Assembly: GCF_051014685.1 (NCBI RefSeq)
Contig: NW_027479305.1
Span: forward strand, 94,397 to 158,396
Direction: 5' to 3'
DNA: 64,000 nucleotides
DNA from: Ptiloglossa arizonensis
Taxonomy: Eukaryota; Arthropoda; Insecta; Hymenoptera; Colletidae
Numbering within the stretch: position 1 is the first letter of the stretch; each line of letters opens with the position of its first letter. The position numbers and the translations under genes were made by a program. Positions 51,911 through 63,541 of this stretch are shown piece after piece. The notes under the pieces are model-generated. The model was given only the letters and a program-made list of their open reading frames with translations. It ran no database searches and was not told the origin of the DNA.

Positions 51911-53656
51911 CTTTTCCCCTAGGCCGTTCTAGTTATTCGTTTCGAGCATCAGAACTGCGAAAATTTTGAGTTTCTCGAGCGTTTCTTACCTCCAAACTGC
52001 CATATCTCGCGAACGGATTGACCAATCCGCAAAATTTCTGTTGCTATGAATGTAGAAACTCGCCCGATTACAACGGTATGGGCACTTTTCCCCTGGGCCG
52101 TCCTAGTTATTCGTTTCGAGCATCAGAACTGCGAAATTTTTAGTTTCTAAAGCGTTTCTTATCACCAAACTGCCATATCTCGCGAACGGATTGATCAATC
52201 CGCAAAATTTCTGTTGCATCTGAAAGTAGAAACTCGCCCGTTTACAGCGGTAGGTGTAGTTTTCCCCTAGGCCTTTCTAGTTATTCGTTTCGAGCATCAG
52301 AAGTGCGAAAATTTTGAGTTCCTCAAGCGTTTCTTACCTCCAAACTGCCATATCTCGCGAACGGATTGACCAATCCGCAAAATTTCTGTTGCATTTGAAA
52401 GTAGAAACTCGCCCGATTACAACGGTATGCGTACTTCTCCCCTAGGCCGTTCTAGTTATTCGTTTCGAGCATCAGAACTGCGAAAATTTTGAGTTTCTCA
52501 AGCGTTTCTTACATCCAAACGGCCATATCTCGCGAACGGATCGACCAATCCGCAAAATTTCTGTTGCATCTGAAAGTAGAAACTCGCCCGATTACATCGG
52601 TATGCGTACTTTTCCCTTAGGCCGTTCTAGTTATTCGTTTCGAGCATCAGAACTGCGAAAATTTTGAGTTTCTCGAGCGTTTCTTACCTCCAAACTGCCA
52701 CATCTTGCGAACGGATTGACCAATCCGCAAAATTTCTGTTGCATCTGAAAGTAGAAACTCGCCCGATTACAACGGTATGCGCACTTTTCCCCTAGGCCGT
52801 TCTAGTTATTCGTTTCGAGCATCAGAACTGCGAAAATTTTGAGTTTCTCGAGCGTTTCTTACCTCCAAACTGCCATATCTCGCGAACGGATTGACCAATC
52901 CGCAAAATTTCTGTTGCTATGAATGTAGAAACTCGCCCGATTACAACGGTATGGGCACTTTTCCCCTGGGCCGTCCTAGTTATTCGTTTCGAGCATCAGA
53001 ACTGCGAAATTTTTAGTTTCTAAAGCGTTTCTTATCACCAAACTGCCATATCTCGCGAACGGATTGATCAATCCGCAAAATTTCTGTTGCATCTGAAAGT
53101 AGAAACTCGCCCGTTTACAGCGGTAGGTGTAGTTTTCCCCTAGGCCTTTCTAGTTATTCGTTTCGAGCATCAGAAGTGCGAAAATTTTGAGTTCCTCAAG
53201 CGTTTCTTACCTCCAAACTGCCATATCTCGCGAACGGATTGACCAATCCGCAAAATTTCTGTTGCATTTGAAAGTAGAAACTCGCCCGATTACAACGGTA
53301 TGCGTACTTCTCCCCTAGGCCGTTCTAGTTATTCGTTTCGAGCATCAGAACTGCGAAAATTTTGAGTTTCTCAAGCGTTTCTTACATCCAAACGGCCATA
53401 TCTCGCGAACGGATCGACCAATCCGCAAAATTTCTGTTGCATCTGAAAGTAGAAACTCGCCCGATTACATCGGTATGCGTACTTTTCCCTTAGGCCGTTC
53501 TAGTTATTCGTTTCGAGCATCAGAACTGCGAAAATTTTGAGTTTCTCGAGCGTTTCTTACCTCCAAACTGCCACATCTTGCGAACGGATTGACCAATCCG
53601 CAAAATATCTGTTGCATCTGAAAGTAGAAACTCGCCCGATTACAACGGTATGCGCA
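51911..53656 (+). repeat. 5-monomer tandem duplication (2 x 873 bp)
   Basis: Positions 51,911-52,783 and 52,784-53,656 match at 873 bp, which is 5 x 175 minus two deletions (TTGCTATGAA and GCGAAATTTTTAG). Other shared markers are GTATGGGCAC, CCCTGGGCCGTCC, TTATCACC, CCGTTTACAGCGG, GGCCTTTCTAG and ACATCTTGCG. One difference is AAATATCTG near 53,605. A third, more diverged version follows (53,657 to about 54,530), where TTTCCCAAGTG replaces TTTCTCGAGCG and the A4T4-tract deletion is absent. Confidence 0.85.
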
Positions 53657-54756
53657 CTTTTCCCCTAGGCCGTTCTAGTTATTCGTTTCGAGCATCAGAA
53701 CTGCGAAAATTTTGAGTTTCCCAAGTGTTTCTTACCTCCAAACTGCCATATCTCGCGAACGGATTGACCAATCCGCAAAATTTCTGTTGCTATGAAAGTA
53801 GAAACTCGCCCGATTACAACGGTATGGCACTTTTCCCCTGGGCCGTCCTAGTTATTCGTTTCGAGCATCAGAACTGCGAAAATTTTTAGTTTCTAAAGCG
53901 TTTCTTATCACCAAACTGCCATATCTCGCGAACGGATTGATCAATCCGCAAAATTTCTGTTGCATCTGAAAGTAGAAACTCGCCCGTTTACAACGGTAGG
54001 TGTAGTTTTCCCCTAGGCCTTTCTAGTTATTCGTTTCGAGCATCAGAAGTGCGAAAATTTTGAGTTCCTCAAGCGTTTCTTACCTCCAAACTGCCATATC
54101 TCGCGAACGGATTGACCAATCCGCAAAATTTCTGTTGCATTTGAAAGTAGAAACTCGCCCGATTACAACGGTATGCGTACTTCTCCCCTAGGCCGTTCTA
54201 GTTATTCGTTTCGAGCATCAGAACTGCGAAAATTTTGAGTTTCTCAAGCGTTTCTTACATCCAAACGGCCATATCTCGCGAACGGATCGACCAATCCGCA
54301 AAATTTCTGTTGCATTTGAAAGTAGAAACTCGCCCGATTACATCAGTATGCGTACTTCTCCCCTAGGCCGTTCTAGTTATTCGTTTCGAGCATCAGAACT
54401 GCGAACATTTTGAGTTTCTCAAGCGTTTCTTACCTCCAAACTAACACATCTCGCGAACGGATTGACCAATCTGCAAAATTTCTGTTGCATTTGAAAGTAG
54501 AAACTCGCCCGATTACAACGGTATGCTCACTTTTCCCCTAGGCCGTTCTAGTTATTCGTTTCGAGCATCAGAACTGCGAAAATTTTGAGTTTCTCAAGCG
54601 TCTCTTACATCCAAACGGCCATATCTCGCGAACGGATTGACCAATCGGTATAATTTCTGTTGCATCTGAAAGTAGAAACTCGCCCGATTACAACGTTATG
54701 CGTACTTCTCCCCTAGGCTGTTCTAGTCATTCGTTTCGAGCATCAGAACTGCGAAA

Positions 54757-57700
54757 ATTTTGACTTTCTCAAGCGTTTCTTACCTCCAAACTGCCACATC
54801 TCGCGAACGGATTGACCAATCCGCAAAATTTCTGTTGCATCTGAAAGTAGAAACTCGCCCGATTACAACGGTATGTGTAGTATTCCCCTAGGCCGTTCCA
54901 GTTATTCATTTCGAGCATCAGAACTGCGAAAATTTTGAGTTTCTTAAGCGTTTCTTACCTCCAAACGGCCATATCTCGCGAACGGATTGACCAATCCGCA
55001 TAATTTCTGTTGCATCTGAAAGTAGAAACTCGCCCGATTACAACGGTATGTGTAGTTTTCCCCTAGGCCGTTCCAGTTATTCGTTTCGAGCATCAGAACT
55101 GCGAAAATTTTGAGTTTCTCTAGCGTTTCTTACCTCCAAACTGCCATATCTCGCGAACGGGTTGACCAATCCGCAAAATTTCTGTTGCATTTGAAAGTAG
55201 AAACTCGCCCGATTACAACGGTATGCGCACTTTTCCCCTAGGCCGTTCTAGTTATTCGTTTCGAGCATCAGAACTGCGAAAATTTTGAGTTTCTCAAGCG
55301 TTTCTTACATCCAAACGGCCATATCTCGCGAACGGATTGACCAATCGGTATAATTTCTGTTGCATCTGAAAGTAGAAACTCGCCCGATTACAACGTTATG
55401 CGTACTTCTCCCCTAGGCTGTTCTAGTCATTCGTTTCGAGCATCAGAACTGCGAAAATTTTGACTTTCTCTAGCGTTTCTTACCTCCAAACTGCCACATC
55501 TCGCGAACGGATTGACCAATCCGCAAAATTTCTGTTGCATCTGAAAGTAGAAACTCGCCCGATTACAACGGTATGTGTAGTTTTCCCCTAGGCCGTTCCA
55601 GTTATTCATTTCGAGCATCAGAACTGCGAAAATTTTGAGTTTCTTAAGCGTTTCTTACCTCCAAACGGCCATATCTCGCGAACGGATTGACCAATCCGCA
55701 TAATTTCTGTTGCATCTGAAAGTAGAAACTCGCCCGATTACAACGGTATGTGTAGTTTTCCCCTAGGCCGTTCCAGTTATTCGTTTCGAGCATCAGAACT
55801 GCGAAAATTTTGAGTTTCTCTAGCGTTTCTTACCTCCAAACTGCCATATCTCGCGAACGGGTTGACCAATCCGCAAAATTTCTGTTGCATCTGAAAGTAG
55901 AAACTCGCCCGATTACAACGGTATGTGTAGTTTTCCCCTAGGCCGTTCCAGTTATTCGTTTCGAGCATCAGAAATGCGAAAATTTTGAGTTTCTCGAGCG
56001 TTTCTTACCTCCAAACGGCCATATCTCGCGAACGGATTGACCAATCCGCGTAATTTCTGTTGCATCCGAAAGTAGAAACTCGCCCGATTAGATCGGTATG
56101 CGTACTTTTCCCCTAGGCCGTTCTAGTTATTCGTTTCGAGCATCAGAACTGCGAAAATTTTGAGTTTCTCAAGCGTTTCTTACATCCAAACGGCCATATC
56201 TCGCGAACGGATTGACCAATCCGCATAATTTCTGTTGCATCTGAAAGTAGAAACTCGCCCGATTACAACGGTATGCGTACTTCTCCCGTAGGCCGTTCTA
56301 GTCATTCGTTTCGAGCATCAGAACTGCGAAAATTTTGAGTTTCTCAAGCGTTTCTTATCTCCAAACTGCCATATCTCGCGAACGGATCGACCAATCCGCA
56401 AAATTTCAGTTGCATCTGAAAGTAGAAACTCGCCCGATTACATCGGTATGCGTACTTTTCCCCTAGGCCGTTCTAGTTATTCGTTTCGAGCATCAGAACT
56501 GCGAAAATTTTGAGTTTCTCGAGCGTTTCTTACTTCCAAATTGCCACATCTCGCGAACGGATTGACCAATCCGCAAAATTTCTGTTGCATCTGAAAGTAG
56601 AAACTCGCCCGATTACAACGGTATGTGTAGTTTTCCCCTAGGCCGTTCCAGTTATTCGTTTCGAGCATCAGAAATGCGAAAATTTTGAGTTCCTCAAGCG
56701 TTTCTTACCTCCAAACTGCCATATCTCGCGAACGGATTGAACAATCCGCGTAATTTCTGTTGCATCCGAAAGTAGAAACTCGCCGATTACAACGGTATGC
56801 GTACTTCTCCCCTAGGCCGTTCTAGTCATTCGTTTCGAGCATCAGAACTGCGAAAATTTTGAGTTTCTCATGCTTTTCTTACTTCCAAACTGCCATATCT
56901 CGCGAACGGATCGACCAATCCGCAAAATTTCTGTTGCATCTGAAAGCAGAAACTCGCCCGATTACATCGGTATGCGCACTTTTCCCCTAGGCCGTTCTAG
57001 TTATTCGTTTCGAGCATCAGAACTGCGAAAATTTTGAGTTTCCCAAGCGTTTCTTACATCCAAACTGCCATATCTCGCGAACGGGTTGAACAATCCGCAA
57101 AATTTCAGTTGCATTTGAAAGTAGAATCTCGCCCGATTACAACGGTATGCTCACTTTTCCCCTAGGCCGTTCTAGTTATTCGTTTCGAGCATCAGAACTG
57201 CGAAAATTTTGAGTTTCTCAAGCGTCTCTTACATCCAAACGGCCATATCTCGCGAACGGATTGACCAATCGGTATAATTTCTGTTGCATCTGAAAGTAGA
57301 AACTCGCCCGATTACAACGTTATGCGTACTTCTCCCCTAGGTTGTTCTAGTCATTCGTTTCGAGCATCAGAACTGCGAAAATTTTGACTTTCTCAAGCGT
57401 TTCTTACCTCCAAACTGCCACATCTCGCGAACGGATTGACCAATCCGCAAAATTTCTGTTGCATCTGAAAGTAGAAACTCGCCCGATTACAACGGTATGT
57501 GTAGTTTTCCCCTAGGCCGTTCCAGTTATTCATTTCGAGCATCAGAACTGCGAAAATTTTGAGTTTCTTAAGCGTTTCTTACCTCCAAATGGCCATATCT
57601 CGCGAACGGATTGACCAATCCGCGTAATTTCTGTTGCATCTGAAAGTAGAAACTCGCCCGATTACAACGGTATGTGTAGTTTTCCCCTAGGCCGTTCCAG

Positions 57701-59420
57701 TTATTCGTTTCGAGCATCAGAACTGCGAAAATTTTGAGTTTCTCTAGCGTTTCTTACCTCCAAACTGCCATATCTCGCGAACGGGTTGACCAATCCGCAA
57801 AATTTCTGTTGCATTTGAAAGTAGAAACTCGCCCGATTACAACGGTATGCGCGCTTTTCCCCTAGGCCGTTCTAGTTATTCGTTTCGAGCATCAGAACTG
57901 CGAAAATTTTGAGTTTCTCGAGCGTTTCTTACCTCCAAACTGCCATATCTCGCGAACGGATTGACCAATCCGCAAAATTTCTGTTGCTATGAATGTAGAA
58001 ACTCGCCCGATTACAACGGTATGGGCACTTTTCCCCTGGGCCGTCCTAGTTATTCGTTTCGAGCATCAGAACTGCGAAATTTTTAGTTTCTAAAGCGTTT
58101 CTTATCACCAAACTGCCATATCTCGCGAACGGATTGATCAATCCGCAAAATTTCTGTTGCATCTGAAAGTAGAAACTCGCCCGTTTACAGCGGTAGGTGT
58201 AGTTTTCCCCTAGGCCTTTCTAGTTATTCGTTTCGAGCATCAGAAGTGCGAAAATTTTGAGTTCCTCAAGCGTTTCTTACCTCCAAACTGCCATATCTCG
58301 CGAACGGATTGACCAATCCGCAAAATTTCTGTTGCATTTGAAAGTAGAAACTCGCCCGATTACAACGGTATGGCACTTTTCCCCTGGGCCGTCCTAGTTA
58401 TTCGTTTCGAGCATCAGAACTGCGAAAATTTTTAGTTTCTAAAGCGTTTCTTATCACCAAACTGCCATATCTCGCGAACGGATTGATCAATCCGCAAAAT
58501 TTCTGTTGCATCTGAAAGTAGAAACTCGCCCGTTTACAACGGTAGATGTAGTTTTCCCCTAGGCCTTTCTAGTTATTCGTTTCGAGCATCAGAAGTGCGA
58601 AAATTTTGAGTTCCTCAAGCGTTTCTTACCTCCAAACTGCCATATCTCGCGAACGGATTGACCAATCCGCAAAATTTCTGTTGCATTTGAAAGTAGAAAC
58701 TCGCCCGATTACAACGGTATGCGTACTTCTCCCCTAGGCCGTTCTAGTTATTCGTTTCGAGCATCAGAACTGCGAAAATTTTGAGTTTCTCAAGCGTTTC
58801 TTACATCCAAACGGCCATATCTCGCGAACGGATCGACCAATCCGCAAAATTTCTGTTGCATTTGAAAGTAGAAACTCGCCCGATTACATCAGTACGCGTA
58901 CTTCTCCCCTAGGCCGTTCTAGTTATTCGTTTCGAGCATCAGAACTGCGAACATTTTGAGTTTCTCAAGCGTTTCTTACCTCCAAACTAACACATCTCGC
59001 GAACGGATTGACCAATCTGCAAAATTTCTGTTGCATTTGAAAGTAGAAACTCGCCCGATTACAACGGTATGCTCACTTTTCCCCTAGGCCGTTCTAGTTA
59101 TTCGTTTCGAGCATCAGAACTGCGAAAATTTTGAGTTTCTCAAGCGTCTCTTACATCCAAACGGCCATATCTCGCGAACGGATTGACCAATCGGTATAAT
59201 TTCTGTTGCATCTGAAAGTAGAAACTCGCCCGATTACAACGTTATGCGTACTTCTCCCCTAGGCTGTTCTAGTCATTCGTTTCGAGCATCAGAACTGCGA
59301 AAATTTTGACTTTCTCAAGCGTTTCTTACCTCCAAACTGCCACATCTCGCGAACGGATTGACCAATCCGCAAAATTTCTGTTGCATCTGAAAGTAGAAAC
59401 TCGCCCGATTACAACGGTAT
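54757..59420 (+). repeat. Second, shorter copy of the 7.5-kb region E segment
   Basis: This runs parallel to 47,240-53,825 onward with two internal losses relative to that copy (or two gains in the other). Offsets are 7,517 to about 57,531, 5,943 to about 58,370, and 4,546 to about 59,420. The third part carries the rare CCAAACTAACACATC (54,437 / 58,981) and CATCAGTA (54,342 / 58,887) markers. It ends where GTAGTTTTCC replaces GTAGTATTCC. Confidence 0.8.
55958..57531 (+). repeat. 9-monomer HOR (1,574 bp), single copy in second segment
   Basis: This matches 48,441-50,014 at 7,517 bp and 50,015-51,588 at 5,943 bp. The one clear difference I saw is CCAAACGGCC near 56,011 where the other copies have CCAAACTGCC. 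Sequence after it matches what follows the second tandem copy, not the first. Confidence 0.85.
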
Positions 59421-60880
59421 GTGTAGTTTTCCCCTAGGCCGTTCCAGTTATTCGTTTCGAGCATCAGAAATGCGAAAATTTTGAGTTCCTCAAGCGTTTC
59501 TTACCTCCAAACTGCCATATCTCGCGAACGGATTGACCAATCCGCATAATTTCTGTTGCATCTGAAAGTAGAAACTCGCCCGATTACAACGGTATGTGTA
59601 GTTTTCCCCTAGGCCGTTCCAGTTATTCGTTTCGAGCATCAGAACTGCGAAAATTTTGAGTTTCTCTAGCGTTTCTTACCTCCAAACTGCCATATCTCGC
59701 GAACGGGTTGACCAATCCGCAAAATTTCTGTTGCATCTGAAAGTAGAAACTCGCCCGATTACAACGGTATGTGTAGTTTTCCCCTAGGCCGTTCCAGTTA
59801 TTCATTTCGAGCATCAGAACTGCGAAAATTTTGAGTTTCTTAAGCGTTTCTTACCTCCAAATGGCCATATCTCGCGAACGGATTGACCAATCCGCATAAT
59901 TTCTGTTGCATCTGAAAGTAGAAACTCGCCCGATTACAACGGTATGTGTAGTTTTCCCCTAGGCCGTTCCAGTTATTCGTTTCGAGCATCAGAACTGCGA
60001 AAATTTTGAGTTTCCCAAGTGTTTCTTACCTCCAAACTGCCATATCTCGCGAACGGATTGACCAATCCGCAAAATTTCTGTTGCTATGAAAGTAGAAACT
60101 CGCCCGATTACAACGGTATGGGCACTTTTCCCCTGGGCCGCCCTAGTTATTCGTTTCGAGCATCAGAACTGCGAAAATTTTTAGTTTCTAAAGCGTTTCT
60201 TATCACCAAACTGCCATATCTCGCGAACGGATTGATCAATCCGCAAAATTTCTGTTGCATCTGAAAGTAGAAACTCGCCCGTTTACAACGGTAGGTGTAG
60301 TTTTCCCCTAGGCCTTTCTAGTTATTCGTTTCGAGCATCAGAAGTGCGAAAATTTTGAGTTCCTCAAGCGTTTCTTACCTCCAAACTGCCATATCTCGCG
60401 AACAGATTGACCAATCCGCAAAATTTCTGTTGCATTTGAAAGTAGAAACTCGCCCGATTACAACGGTATGCGTACTTCTCCCCTAGGCCGTTCTAGTTAT
60501 TCGTTTCGAGCATCAGAACTGCGAAAATTTTGAGTTTCTCAAGCGTTTCTTACATCCAAACGGCCATATCTCGCGAACGGATCGACCAATCCGCAAAATT
60601 TCTGTTGCATTTGAAAGTAGAAACTCGCCCGATTACAACGGTATGCGTACTTCTCCCCTAGGCCGTTCTAGTTATTCGTTTCGAGCATCAGAACTGCGAA
60701 AATTTTGAGATTCTCAAGCGTTTCTTACCTCCAAACTGCGATATCTCGCGAACGGATTGACCAATCCGCAAAATTTCTGTTGCATTTGAAAGTAGAAACT
60801 CGCCCGATTACAACGGTATGCGCACTTTTCCCCTGGGCCGGCCTAGTTATTCGTTTCGAGCATCAGAACTGCGAAAATTT

Positions 60881-61230
60881 TGAGTTTCTAAAGCGTTTCT
60901 TATCTCCAAACTGCCATATCTCGCGAACCGATTGATCAATCCGCAAAATTTCTGTTGCGTCTGAAAGTAGAGACTCGCCCGATTACAAGGGTATGCGCAC
61001 TTTTCCCCTAGGCGGTTCTAGGTATTCGTTTCGAGCATCAGAACTGCGAAAATTTTGAGTTTCTAAAGCGTTTCTTATCTCCAAACTGCCATATCTCGCG
61101 AACCGATTGATCAATCCGCAAAATTTCTGTTGCATCTGAAAGTAGAGACTCGCCCGATTACAAGGGTATGCGCACTTTTCCCATAGGCCGTTCTAGTTAT
61201 TCGTTTCGAGCATCAGAACTGCGAAAATTT
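60881..61230 (+). repeat. Single-monomer tandem duplication
   Basis: The monomers at 60,881-61,055 and 61,056-61,230 share a private set of variants: TTTCTAAAGCG, AACCGATTGATCAATCC, GTAGAGACTCG and CAAGGGTATG. They differ at TGCGTCTG/TGCATCTG and in the last third (CCCTAGGCGGTTCTAGGTATT against CCATAGGCCG...). This is the only clear case of one monomer duplicated next to itself. Confidence 0.8.
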
Positions 61231-63541
61231 TGAGTTCCTCAAGCGTTTCTTACCTCCAAACTGCCATATCTCGCGAACGGATTGACCAATCCGCATAATT
61301 TCTGTTGCATCCGAAAGTAGAAACTCGCCCGATTACAACGGTATGCGTACTTCTCCCCTAGGCCGTTCTAGTCATTCGATTCGAGCATCAGAACTGCGAA
61401 AATTTTGAGTTTCTCAAGCGTTTCTTATCTCAAAACTGCCATATATCGCGAACGGATTGATCAATCCGCAAAATTTCTGTTGCATCTGAAAGTAGAAACT
61501 CGCCCGATTACAACGGTATGCGTACTTCTCCCCTAGGCCGTTCTAGTTATTCGTTTCGAGCATCAGAACTGCGAAAATTTTGAGTTTCTCAAGCGTTTCT
61601 TACTTCCAAACTGCCATATCTCGCGAACGGATCGACCAATCCGCAAAATTTCTGTTGCATCTGAAAGTAGAAACTCGCCCGATTACATCGGTATGCGTAC
61701 TTTTCCCCTAGGCCGTTCTAGTTATTCGTTTCGAGCATCGGAACTGCGAACATTTTGAGTTTCTCAAGCGTTTCTTACCTCCAAACAAACACATCTCGCG
61801 AACGGATTGACCAATCTGCAAAATTTCTGTTGCATTTGAAAGTAGAAACTCGCCCGATTACAACGGTATGCGTTCTTCTCCCCTAGGCCGTTCTAGTCAT
61901 TCGTTTCGAGCATCAGAACTGCGAAAATTTTGAGTTTCTCAAGCGTTTCTTACTTCCAAACTGCCATATCTCGCGAACGGATTGACCAATCGGTATAATT
62001 TCTGTTGCATCTGAAAGTAGAAACTCGCCCGATTACAACGTTATGCGTACTTCTCCCCTAGGCTGTTCTAGTCATTCGTTTCGAGCATCAGAACTGCGAA
62101 AATTTTGACTTTCTCAAGCGTTTCTTACCTCCAAACTGCCACATCTCGCGAACGGATTGACCAATCCGCAAAATTTCTGTTGCATCTGAAAGTAGAAACT
62201 CGCCCGATTACAACGGTACGCGCACTTTTCCCCTAGGCCGTTCCAGTTATTCATTTCGAGCATCAGAACTGCGAAAATTTTGAGTTTCTTAAGCGTTTCT
62301 TACCTCCAAATGGCCATATCTCGCGAACCGATTGACCAATCGGCATAATTTCTGTTGCATCTGAAAGTAGAAACTCGCCCGATTACAACGGTATGCGTAC
62401 TTCTCCACTGGGCCGTTCTAGTCATTCGTTTCGAGCATCAGAACTGCGAAAATTTTGAGTTTCTCAAGCGTTTCTTACTTCCAAACTGCCATATCTCGCG
62501 TACGGATCGACCAATCCGCAAAATTTCTGTTGCATTTGAAAGTAGAAACTCGCCCGATTACAACGGTATGCGCACTTTTCCCCTAGGCCGTTCTAGTTAT
62601 TCGTTTCGATCATCAGAACTGCGAAAATTTTGAGTTTCTCGAGCGTTTCTTACCTCCAAACTGCCACATCTCGCGAACGGATTGACCAATCCGCAAAATT
62701 TCTGTTGCATCTGAAAGTAGAAACTCGCCCGATTACAACGGTATGCGCACTTTTCCCCTAGACCGTTCTAGTTATTCGTTTCGAGCATCAGAACTGCGAA
62801 AATTTTGAGTTTCCCAAGCGTTTCTTACCTCCAAACTGCCATATCTCGCGAACGGATTGACCAATCCGCAAAATTTCTGTTGCATCTGAAAGTAGAAACT
62901 CGCCCGATTACATCGGTATGCGTACTTTTCCCCTAGGTCGTTCTAGTTATTCGTTTCGAGCATCAGAACTGCGAAAATTTTGAGTTTCTCGAGCGTTTCT
63001 TACTTCCAAACTGCCACATCTCGCGAACGGATTGACCAATCCGCAAAATTTCTGTTGCATCTGAAAGTAGAAACTCGCCCGACTACAACGGTATGTGTAG
63101 TTTTCCCCTAGGCCGTTCCAGTTATTCATGTCGAGTATCAGAACTGCGAAAATTTTGAGTTTCTTAAGCGTTTCTTACTTGCAAACTGCCATATCTCGCG
63201 AACGGATTGACCTATCCGCAAAATTTCTGTTGCTTCTGAAAGTAGAAACTCGCCCGATTACAACGGTATGCGCACTTTTCCCCTAGGCGGTTCTGGTTAT
63301 TCGTTTCGAGCATCAGAGCTGCGAAAATTTTGAGTTTCCCAAGCGTTTCTTACATCCAAACTGCCATATCTCGCGAACGGGTTGACCAATCCGCAAAATT
63401 TCAGTTGCATTTGAAAGTAGAAACTCGCCCGAGTACAACGGTATGCTCACTTTTCCCCTAGGCCGTTCTAGTTATTCGTTTCGAGCATCAGAACTGCGAA
63501 AATTTTGAGTTTCTCAAGCGTCTCTTACATCCAAACGGCCA

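Larger units (their letters stand above)
24251..56788 (+). repeat. 174-bp monomer lineage marked by CGCCGATT (11 copies)
   Basis: Within this span 11 monomers have CGCCGATT instead of CGCCCGATT, a loss of one C from CCC, at 24,251, 25,300, 27,223, 30,196, 32,120, 39,118, 43,491, 46,290, 49,264, 50,838 and 56,781. All 11 also carry GCGTAATTT and TGCATCCGAAAG upstream, and the preceding monomer end is GAAATGCG with TTCCTCAAGCG or TTTCTCGAGCG. The shared background shows one ancestral deletion that was then copied. None occurs left of 24,250. Confidence 0.9.
47240..60010 (+). repeat. Region E: two unequal copies of a 7.5-kb segment
   Basis: From about 47,240 the array matches the DNA from about 54,757 at 7,517 bp; a TAGTATTCCCC marker at 47,361 and 54,878 anchors this. 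From about 51,589 the matching offset drops to 5,943 and from 53,825 to about 4,546. The second copy therefore lacks blocks of 1,574 and about 1,397 bp (9 and 8 monomers). One-base deletions cluster here: TTGCTATGAA (52,041; 52,914; 53,787; 57,984), GCGAAATTTTTAG (52,131; 53,004; 58,074), GTATGGCAC (53,825; 58,371) and CGCCGATT (49,264; 50,838; 56,781). No gene or other non-satellite DNA is present. Confidence 0.85.

Noticed and set aside
60881..61230. A transition to short-unit (175-bp) homogenisation at the right side
   Set aside because: Only one monomer is duplicated in place; neighbours on both sides are of other types, so this is a single local event and not a change of mode.
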